Of a stretch of DNA of 5,437 nucleotides, positions 1 through 4,178 are shown piece after piece. Source of the stretch: Actinomycetota bacterium (GTDB lineage Bacteria; Actinomycetota; Actinomycetes; Nanopelagicales; Nanopelagicaceae); contig WLMP01000064.1 of the NCBI GenBank assembly GCA_009700155.1, positions 1-5,437 of the forward strand. The letters run 5' to 3'. The stretch's first letter is position 1. Every line of letters starts with the position of its first letter. The translations under genes were made by a program, and so were the position numbers. The notes under the pieces are model-generated. The model ran no database searches, was not told the DNA's origin, and saw only the letters and a list, made by a program, of their open reading frames with translations.

Positions 1-149
1 CCAATATTAGTAAGCTCTTTTTTTACCGAATATGCTGAGGAAATATTAATTGAAACAAAAAGTAAGCACATTGAAATCAAGAAGAACCCGAGTGATAGTG
101 GAATTAGAGATCCACGACTTTTTTTATTACATATATTAGTTATCGCCAT
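1..149 (-). CDS. TadG-like pilus-assembly protein, N-terminal part only (continues beyond the left edge)
   Basis: An open frame starts at the ATG at 149-147, inside the last codons of the upstream TadE gene (10-base overlap), and stays open for 49 codons to the window edge. The product has a short polar, basic N-terminus, then SRGSLIPLSLGFF and a hydrophobic segment at about residues 15-36, then an extracytoplasmic part beginning SSAYSVKKELTNI. A short basic leader, a Gly at the membrane edge, one helix and then a polar stretch is how TadG/'Tad' proteins (putative Flp pilus-assembly TadE/G-like family) usually begin. In that family the following sequence is commonly ADGAALAAA, which would lie just outside the window. 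Glu+5 of true class IVb prepilins is absent, as is normal for TadG. Such proteins are thought to be membrane-anchored pseudopilins or assembly factors of Tad pili. The ribosome binding site is weak, so translation is probably coupled to the upstream gene. The family call is moderate because only 49 residues are visible. Confidence 0.7.
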   Translation of the reverse strand, partial: MAITNICNKKSRGSLIPLSLGFFLISMCLLFVSINISSAYSVKKELTNI

Positions 150-544
150 AAATCCACAAACTCTGAGGCACTAGCTTTTTGACTGTCTCCTACCTTTATC
201 GTGGCAGTAACTCTATTACCTGGAGAAAAGCATGGGTTTCTTTGACAAGTGATCTCTAAACTAATTGGTCTTGAGGCTTTCGCTGATGATGAAAGTGTTG
301 ATCTATAGATATCAATTACTTGATTTGCTCGGGTAAGTGCAAGATTATCATTTGGGCTAGTAACAAATGCTCTAACTGCTTGTCTAGCTAAATTATTACT
401 CTCAATAATTGTCATTGCTTTATATTGAACATGAGTAAGTATTATCAAAAATGCAGTAAAAAATGGCAGTGTAAAGATTAAAAACTCTGCTATTGCTGAC
501 CCGGAGCTTTTTTTAAATATAACTCTAGTTACTCTCATCTTCAT
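140..544 (-). CDS. tadE: TadE-family pseudopilin of a Tad/Flp pilus system
   Basis: This is a 134-residue single-pass membrane protein. A basic leader (MKMRVTRVIFKKSSG) ends at Gly15 and is followed by SAIAEF, so Glu20 is at +5 and Phe21 at +6. This is the classical class IVb prepilin peptidase motif G|xxxxEF seen in TadE and Flp. A hydrophobic helix spans about residues 18-40. The rest is polar and contains a close cysteine pair (CQRNPC, about residues 100-105) that could form a disulfide outside the cytoplasm. TadE pseudopilins are processed by a TadV/CpaA-type peptidase and help Flp pilus biogenesis; this is family knowledge. The gene overlaps the upstream one by 20 bases and the downstream one by 10, suggesting translational coupling. 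A second ATG at 538 (Met3) would give a 14-base overlap and is equally possible. No strong Shine-Dalgarno is visible before either. Confidence 0.8.
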   Translation of the reverse strand: MKMRVTRVIFKKSSGSAIAEFLIFTLPFFTAFLIILTHVQYKAMTIIESNNLARQAVRAFVTSPNDNLALTRANQVIDIYRSTLSSSAKASRPISLEITCQRNPCFSPGNRVTATIKVGDSQKASASEFVDLWR

Positions 545-848
545 CTACTGCGATAGCAGAAATCTTTCTTTCTGAAGGTGTACCAAAGTCGATGAATTTT
601 TCTCCCTGAGTAGTTTTATCTCGTACTAAGACTGAGCCACCACCTACTAGTGGATATCTTGAGTACTGGCTGCTACCCCCAGATATCGCATCTTTAGAAA
701 CTTCACCTTGCAAGATATGTGAATCTTTGACCATACTAAATTGCATATGTAGTAATTGAAACATGAGTAAAAATACAAAAATCTGTGGGATCAGCGTAAT
801 GAAGGATTCAACTGATCCCCGATTTTTTTGGTTAATGTAGTTGCGCAA
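525..848 (-). CDS. TadE-like single-pass membrane protein of the pilus cluster
   Basis: This is a 107-residue protein with a short basic leader (MRNYINQKNRG), Gly11 at the membrane edge, then SVESF and a hydrophobic segment at about residues 15-37. The tail is Gly/Ser-rich and ends in an acidic stretch (DEDES). The layout matches TadE-like pseudopilins, but the glutamate sits at +3 after Gly11 rather than the usual +5, so processing by prepilin peptidase is uncertain. The chosen start is TTG at 848-846, directly after and in the same frame as the TAG stop of the pilin-like gene. No ATG precedes the helix; the next in-frame Met lies inside it. A GGCGG-like stretch about 10 bases upstream (859-864) could serve as a weak ribosome site. 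The gene is sandwiched between a Flp-like pilin and TadE. No specific family name can be given from sequence alone. Confidence 0.7.
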   Translation of the reverse strand: MRNYINQKNRGSVESFITLIPQIFVFLLMFQLLHMQFSMVKDSHILQGEVSKDAISGGSSQYSRYPLVGGGSVLVRDKTTQGEKFIDFGTPSERKISAIAVDEDESN

Positions 849-1061
849 CTATCTGATACCGCCCATTGCATCCAAAGAGTTGCGCAATATTGTGGTTAGT
901 TTGGGCGCAGCTATTGACCAAATGCCTGTGACTAATGCAGTGGTCATAAGAACAACTAAAACCCACCCAGGTACATCGCCTCTGCTTTTTCCTTTATATA
1001 AATCAAATATTTTATTTGAAATTAGAAGATGCTTTTCTAAAATATATTGATAAAGTTTCAT
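849..1061 (-). CDS. Flp-pilin-like small membrane protein (DVPGW type)
   Basis: This is a 70-residue protein with an unusually long, partly basic 28-residue leader ending KGKSRG. DVPGW follows, then a hydrophobic helix (about residues 31-53) and a short amphipathic tail ending NSLDAMGGIR. Size, position ahead of two TadE-like genes and the Gly at the membrane boundary (Gly28) suggest the structural pilin (Flp) or a pilin-like subunit of a Tad system. Similar small DVPGW proteins occur in actinobacterial tad loci as I recall them; that is memory, not a search. The canonical Flp motif G|xxxxE(Y/F) is missing, because Trp33 occupies +5 and an acidic residue is at +1. The ATG at 1061-1059 is preceded by a clear GGAG (1066-1069) four bases upstream. 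It is probably the first gene of the pilus block, because the gap to the kinase upstream is 139 bases. Confidence 0.72.
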   Translation of the reverse strand: MKLYQYILEKHLLISNKIFDLYKGKSRGDVPGWVLVVLMTTALVTGIWSIAAPKLTTILRNSLDAMGGIR

Positions 1062-1065
1062 TTAT

Positions 1066-1069
1066 CTCC
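1066..1069 (-). promoter_or_regulatory. Ribosome binding site of the Flp-like pilin gene
   Basis: Read on the minus strand, GGAG is followed by ATAA and then the ATG at 1061. It is the clearest Shine-Dalgarno in the pilus block. The three genes that follow have weak or no sites, so they probably depend on coupling to this one. Confidence 0.6.
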
Positions 1070-1120
1070 AAAGAATTGTTTTTTTCTAACAATAGTGAGA
1101 TCTTTGGCTTATTTGTAAGT

Positions 1121-1151
1121 ATTTTACTAATGTGGATAATTTAATAATCAA
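1121..1151 (-). promoter_or_regulatory. Possible promoter of the pilus block (weak)
   Basis: On the minus strand TTGATT (1151-1146) and TAAAAT (1126-1121) resemble -35 and -10 hexamers. The spacer is 19 bases, longer than the ideal 17, and in DNA this AT-rich such matches arise easily. If real, the left arm of the inverted repeat and its DnaA box would lie in the spacer, where a bound protein would control transcription of the pilin genes. The element is offered because the 139-base gap is the only place in the window where a new transcript is likely to start. Confidence 0.2.
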
Positions 1152-1168
1152 AGTAAATTATCTACATT
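1129..1168. repeat. 15-base inverted repeat containing a consensus DnaA box and a near-box
   Basis: The arms at 1129-1143 (AATGTGGATAATTTA) and 1154-1168 (TAAATTATCTACATT) are reverse complements at 14 of 15 positions, with a 10-base spacer. The single mismatch can form a G-U pair in RNA made from the plus strand. The left arm contains TGTGGATAA (1131-1139), the reverse complement of the DnaA box TTATCCACA. The right arm contains TTATCTACA (1159-1167), one base off consensus. The repeat sits between the end of the kinase gene and the start of the pilus block. It could be a dyad operator, an RNA hairpin ending the sugar-operon transcript, or a DnaA-binding site. No T-run follows the stem on either strand, so it is not a classical intrinsic terminator. 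Confidence 0.65.
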
Positions 1169-1200
1169 TATCTATGATTTGATTACATTAAGTACTAAAA

Positions 1201-1842
1201 CTACTTATACGATAAAATTACATTTGCTCTATTTTTAGTAGTTTCAACTTTTTTTGCATTGTTTTCATCAGATCCATGCGTCCATCGATAAGCTGTTTCT
1301 GGGTCACGGCCATACTTCATGCTGCGTGCCATTAATCTTTCCCAGCGAATATCATCATCTACTTGAATGTACCAAGATTCTGTTAACTGGCCAGCAACAT
1401 CCTGCCAGCCATCACTATCTAGTAATAAGTAGTTACCTTCAGTTATTACTAACTTAGTGTTACTAAATACCACACCCTCGGCAACTATTGACTCCTCTAT
1501 CTCGCGGTGGAAGATCGGGAAATAAATATCCGAGGCTGTGTCATTTTTTATGCGCTTTAGCAATTGGGAAAAACCGAGGGCATCAAAAGTATCGCTAGCA
1601 CCTTTTCTATTAGCTTTATCAAATTTTTGTAACAACTTGTTACTAAGGTGATACCCATCCATCGGAACTAATACAGCCTCATCCTCTGGGAGATTATCTA
1701 ATAGGTATGAGGTAACAGTTGATTTTCCTGCACCAGGTTTTCCCACTACACCCAGAATAATTCTTTCCGAATTTTGTTCTCTTAAATAATTTATTCGGTC
1801 AAGTGCTTCTTGTAGGGAATTAATTTGAATTTGCATTGTCAC
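1201..1842 (-). CDS. P-loop sugar/nucleoside kinase, YggC/FrcK-like family
   Basis: This is a 213-residue soluble P-loop protein of the uridine kinase/pantothenate kinase-like group, annotated in many genomes as 'nucleoside/nucleotide kinase family protein'. Walker A is GKPGAGKST (residues 34-42, Lys40 and Ser41). PMDGYHLSN (60-68) and RKGASDTFD (79-87) match the substrate region of this family. TEGNYLLLD (134-142) is its second signature, and RWERLMAR (166-173) is probably the lid. Relatives include E. coli YggC and the rhizobial FrcK of a fructose uptake operon; the true substrates are mostly unknown. Length is normal. It is the last gene of the sugar operon, 29 bases after the dehydrogenase. 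GTG at 1842 is four bases after GAGG (1847-1850) and is chosen; ATG at 1836 (Met3), ten bases after the same site, is the alternative. It probably phosphorylates a sugar or sugar derivative made or imported by this pathway; that role is inference. Confidence 0.85.
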   Translation of the reverse strand: MTMQIQINSLQEALDRINYLREQNSERIILGVVGKPGAGKSTVTSYLLDNLPEDEAVLVPMDGYHLSNKLLQKFDKANRKGASDTFDALGFSQLLKRIKNDTASDIYFPIFHREIEESIVAEGVVFSNTKLVITEGNYLLLDSDGWQDVAGQLTESWYIQVDDDIRWERLMARSMKYGRDPETAYRWTHGSDENNAKKVETTKNRANVILSYK

Positions 1843-1846
1843 TTAT

Positions 1847-1850
1847 CCTC
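1847..1850 (-). promoter_or_regulatory. Ribosome binding site that decides the kinase start
   Basis: Minus-strand GAGG is followed by ATAA and GTG (1842), and six bases further by ATG (1836). The spacing to GTG matches the GGAG-ATAA-ATG layout of the pilin gene, which is why the GTG start is preferred. The ten-base spacing to ATG is also workable, so the call is not firm. Confidence 0.5.
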
Positions 1851-1871
1851 ATTAATTATCAATGCCAATCA

Positions 1872-2852
1872 TCATATAGAAGCGACACCCAACGCGCAGA
1901 CTTCATTTGCAGCTAATGCATCTTCGACTGTAGCTAAATCAGAATTTTCTTTACCAGTAGTAATTGTTTCAACCCAAGCTCGAAGCTCTGCTATGTATGA
2001 ATCATTAAATCTTGGAATCCAATTTTCGTCCATTTCGCCGCCTTTACCTACCCCGGCTACTCTGTTACTTCTAGTAATCACATCTCCGTGGATTCCAATT
2101 TCAATTGAACCTTTTTCGCAAATTACCTCAGTTCTAACGTCATATCCATAATTATTAAAGGCAAAAATATCTGCAACCATCATTAAGCCATTCTTCATTT
2201 TTGCAATTACCACTAATGGATCATTTAGGCCTTCCGGTGAAAGCGAAGATCTCTTCGGATAATTACTGGTAACAGATACCCACTCATCTTTAAACAGCCA
2301 GCGGAGAATATCGAAATCATGAACAGCAATATTTGTATATAGCCCAGATGTTGTTACCCCGGTTGAAGAGACATTTCGAGCAGTGGTTCGGCAATATAGA
2401 GGTGATCCATAATTTCCTGAATTAATTAAATCTCGAGCTTTACGGTACGCATCATCAAATCGACGCATAAAACCAAAATGAATCATTCTTTTTCCGCATG
2501 CTTTTTCATACTCTTTTATCTCACTGGCAACAGCGCGGGCCTCATCTAAATTAGTAGCTAATGGCTTTTCGCAAAGCGTTGGTTTTTTAGACAAAATTGC
2601 CAGCCTTAGATGTTGAACATGAAAATTATCTGGGGAGGCAATAATGATTGCATCAACCTCATTGCTATTCATTAAGTCTTCAACGTTGGAAGTTCTCAAA
2701 GTAACTGTCTTTAATTCATCAGCTAGCTGATTCACTTTGTTCTGATCAATATCAAATAAAGCGCTCACTTCTGCGCCATCTACTGAATCTCTAATAAACC
2801 GGGCATGGCCAGCTCCCATTACTCCAGTTCCTACAATTCCAATACGTAACAT
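1872..2852 (-). CDS. Gfo/Idh/MocA-family NAD(P)-dependent dehydrogenase (inositol/sugar dehydrogenase-like)
   Basis: This is a 326-residue cytoplasmic oxidoreductase of usual family length. The N-terminal Rossmann domain begins RIGIVGTGVMG with the dinucleotide motif G8-T-G10-V-M-G13, and Asp34/Asp36 sit at the end of the second strand. CEKPLAT (94-100) is the family signature with the catalytic Lys96. The C-terminal alpha/beta domain contains AVHDFDILRWL (176-186); His178 matches the catalytic His of myo-inositol 2-dehydrogenases. Four residues before it, where those enzymes have Asp, this protein has Asn174. The likely reaction is reversible oxidation of a ring hydroxyl of a sugar, inositol or derivative; the substrate is not predictable. 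ATG at 2852 is chosen because it gives the common MLRIGIVGTG beginning. TTG at 2861, overlapping the RbsD stop as TTGA and five bases after an AAGG, would add three residues (MIL) and cannot be excluded. The gene follows RbsD almost without a gap. Confidence 0.9.
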   Translation of the reverse strand: MLRIGIVGTGVMGAGHARFIRDSVDGAEVSALFDIDQNKVNQLADELKTVTLRTSNVEDLMNSNEVDAIIIASPDNFHVQHLRLAILSKKPTLCEKPLATNLDEARAVASEIKEYEKACGKRMIHFGFMRRFDDAYRKARDLINSGNYGSPLYCRTTARNVSSTGVTTSGLYTNIAVHDFDILRWLFKDEWVSVTSNYPKRSSLSPEGLNDPLVVIAKMKNGLMMVADIFAFNNYGYDVRTEVICEKGSIEIGIHGDVITRSNRVAGVGKGGEMDENWIPRFNDSYIAELRAWVETITTGKENSDLATVEDALAANEVCALGVASI

Positions 2853-2857
2853 TAGGA

Positions 2858-3247
2858 TCAACCCGACCTTAAAATTACACTGCTATAAGGAACAGAGTCA
2901 CCAGTATGTATGATGGCAAGTGTTTGCTTAACTTTTAATTTAAATTCTTCATGTGGAATAAGTGTTATCGGGATTTTGCTGTAATGACTTTTATATTCAC
3001 TAACTATTTTTGCATCAACTTTTTCACTAAATTCATTAGCTAAATACAGTCCAGTAATATCTAAGAGTGGCAAAATAGCATCTAATACATTTGGAACTGT
3101 AGGCACACCCATAATTAGCGCAAGATCAACTGTTTCAACATCTGGATAACTTGGAAAAGGACCATCAACAATTGCAATTGTGTTTACGTGTCTAAACCGC
3201 GCAAGGACAGAGGCTAACTGCCCGTTAATTACACCATTATTTAACAT
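2858..3247 (-). CDS. rbsD: D-ribose pyranase (RbsD/FucU family mutarotase)
   Basis: This is a 129-residue cytoplasmic protein matching RbsD in length and along its whole sequence, starting MLNNGVINGQLASVL. RbsD interconverts the beta-pyranose and beta-furanose forms of ribose so that ribokinase can use the furanose; it forms a ring-shaped oligomer (family knowledge). Conserved positions visible here are His20, Asp28, His99 and Lys103 in PHEEFK, and Tyr121 in PYSSVIL. The family usually has Asn two residues after this Tyr; here it is Ser123. DLALIMGVP (41-49) matches the RbsD-type DLAvtrGiP. FucU (fucose mutarotase) is the alternative; DGPFPS (28-33) is slightly FucU-like, but the ribokinase next door favours RbsD. 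A clear GAGG (3255-3258) lies seven bases before the ATG, with an 11-base gap to the ribokinase stop. Confidence 0.88.
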   Translation of the reverse strand: MLNNGVINGQLASVLARFRHVNTIAIVDGPFPSYPDVETVDLALIMGVPTVPNVLDAILPLLDITGLYLANEFSEKVDAKIVSEYKSHYSKIPITLIPHEEFKLKVKQTLAIIHTGDSVPYSSVILRSG

Positions 3248-3258
3248 TATTTTTCCTC

Positions 3259-4170
3259 TTAAGATTTAGTTAGTAAGGATATCTGTTCACGCGTTGGTAA
3301 GGAAGGTATTGCCCCAGGTGTTTTCACGGCTAGTGCTCCTGAAGCTGAGGCGAAGCGGATTGCTGATTCAAGATCAAGACCTTCACTCAAGGCAACAGCA
3401 AGGGAGCCACAAAAAGCATCACCAGCAGCAGTGGTATCGATTGGATTTGTTTTAAATGCTTCAAATACTTTTTTCTCATCCTTTGAGATTAAAGCGCAAC
3501 CCTGCTCGGCCATCGTAATTAGTACAGATTTAACACCTAATTCAATTAACTTTTCTCCTGCTTCAAACGCCGTTTCTGAATTAACAACTTTTATATTAGT
3601 TAAAAACTCTGCTTCAAACTGATTTGGTACTAATAAATCAACCAAGCTAAGGAATTCAGCAGAAAGTTCATATGCTGGAGCTGGATTTAAAATATTAAAG
3701 AAACCACTCTCTTTTGCTCGGCCAAAAATACCAATCAGCTCTGAGATTGGGCATTCTAATTGAGCTAGCAATATTTTATTTGTACTTACATTGTTAAGAA
3801 TTTCAGGTGTAACAAAACTAGATTTGAGTTGAGAGTTTGTTCCAGGTATGACAATTATTCTATTTTGACCATCTTTATCTACTTCAATTATTGCTGTTCC
3901 GCAAACTCCTGGTATTTCATGCACATTATTATGATTTATTTTTTCATGCACTAGAACATCTTTTAATATCTTTGAATTAACATCATTTCCTAGTACCCCT
4001 ACCATGGCAACTTGACCACCAGCACGAGCAGCTGCCACAGCTTGATTTAAACCTTTACCTCCAGGAAAAAACTCCAGCCGGTTTCCTGCAACTGTCTGGC
4101 CGGGTAGTGGCATTTGGTCTAAATAGGTGACGATATCTATATTCAAACTTCCAACAACAAGCACTCCCAT
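3259..4170 (-). CDS. rbsK: Ribokinase (PfkB-family sugar kinase)
   Basis: This is a 303-residue cytoplasmic kinase of the usual ribokinase length, transferring phosphate from ATP to O5 of ribose (or a similar sugar). Visible motifs in order: GSLNIDIV (7-14) with the sugar-contacting Asn10 and Asp12; FPGGKGLNQAVAAAR (35-49), the first PfkB signature; Glu139 in QLECP; NPAPA (162-166); PNQFEAE (182-188); and DTTAAGDAF (245-253), the second PfkB signature with catalytic Asp251 and the anion-hole glycine. The C-terminal SGALAVKTPGAIPSLPTREQ fits the monovalent-cation and ATP region of ribokinases. All key residues I can check are present. The ATG at 4170 lies eight bases after the aminotransferase stop, and an AGGT overlapping that TAG acts as ribosome site. 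Immediate linkage to rbsD strongly supports a furanose-forming sugar as substrate, though other pentoses or deoxyribose are possible. Confidence 0.93.
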   Translation of the reverse strand: MGVLVVGSLNIDIVTYLDQMPLPGQTVAGNRLEFFPGGKGLNQAVAAARAGGQVAMVGVLGNDVNSKILKDVLVHEKINHNNVHEIPGVCGTAIIEVDKDGQNRIIVIPGTNSQLKSSFVTPEILNNVSTNKILLAQLECPISELIGIFGRAKESGFFNILNPAPAYELSAEFLSLVDLLVPNQFEAEFLTNIKVVNSETAFEAGEKLIELGVKSVLITMAEQGCALISKDEKKVFEAFKTNPIDTTAAGDAFCGSLAVALSEGLDLESAIRFASASGALAVKTPGAIPSLPTREQISLLTKS

Positions 4171-4178
4171 TAAGCTAC

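Noticed and set aside
508..514. Programmed -1 frameshift site in TadE
   Set aside because: The A7 run is in the wrong phase for the A-AAA-AAG heptamer (codons are TTT AAA AAA AGC), and both reading frames nearby are explained by normal overlapping genes.
841..1050. Plus-strand open frame opposite the Flp-like pilin
   Set aside because: It is antisense to a better-supported gene with a ribosome site and membrane helix, and shows no recognisable protein features.
1074..1096. Small hairpin (ATTGTT...AACAAT) just upstream of the pilin ribosome site
   Set aside because: The stem is six A/T-dominated pairs with a seven-base loop; too weak in this base composition to claim as a regulatory structure.
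1129..1168. Classical rho-independent terminator
   Set aside because: The stem is AT-rich and no T-run follows on either strand, so only a non-canonical role is possible.
1062..1200. Chromosomal replication origin
   Set aside because: Only one consensus DnaA box and one or two near-boxes are present, with no dnaA, dnaN or similar genes around.
1825..2151. Plus-strand open frame opposite the end of the dehydrogenase
   Set aside because: It mirrors the coding sequence of a clear Gfo/Idh gene and has no motifs; the other plus-strand frames at 1254-1457, 3431-3622, 4216-4572, 4565-4759 and 4907-5137 were dismissed for the same reason.
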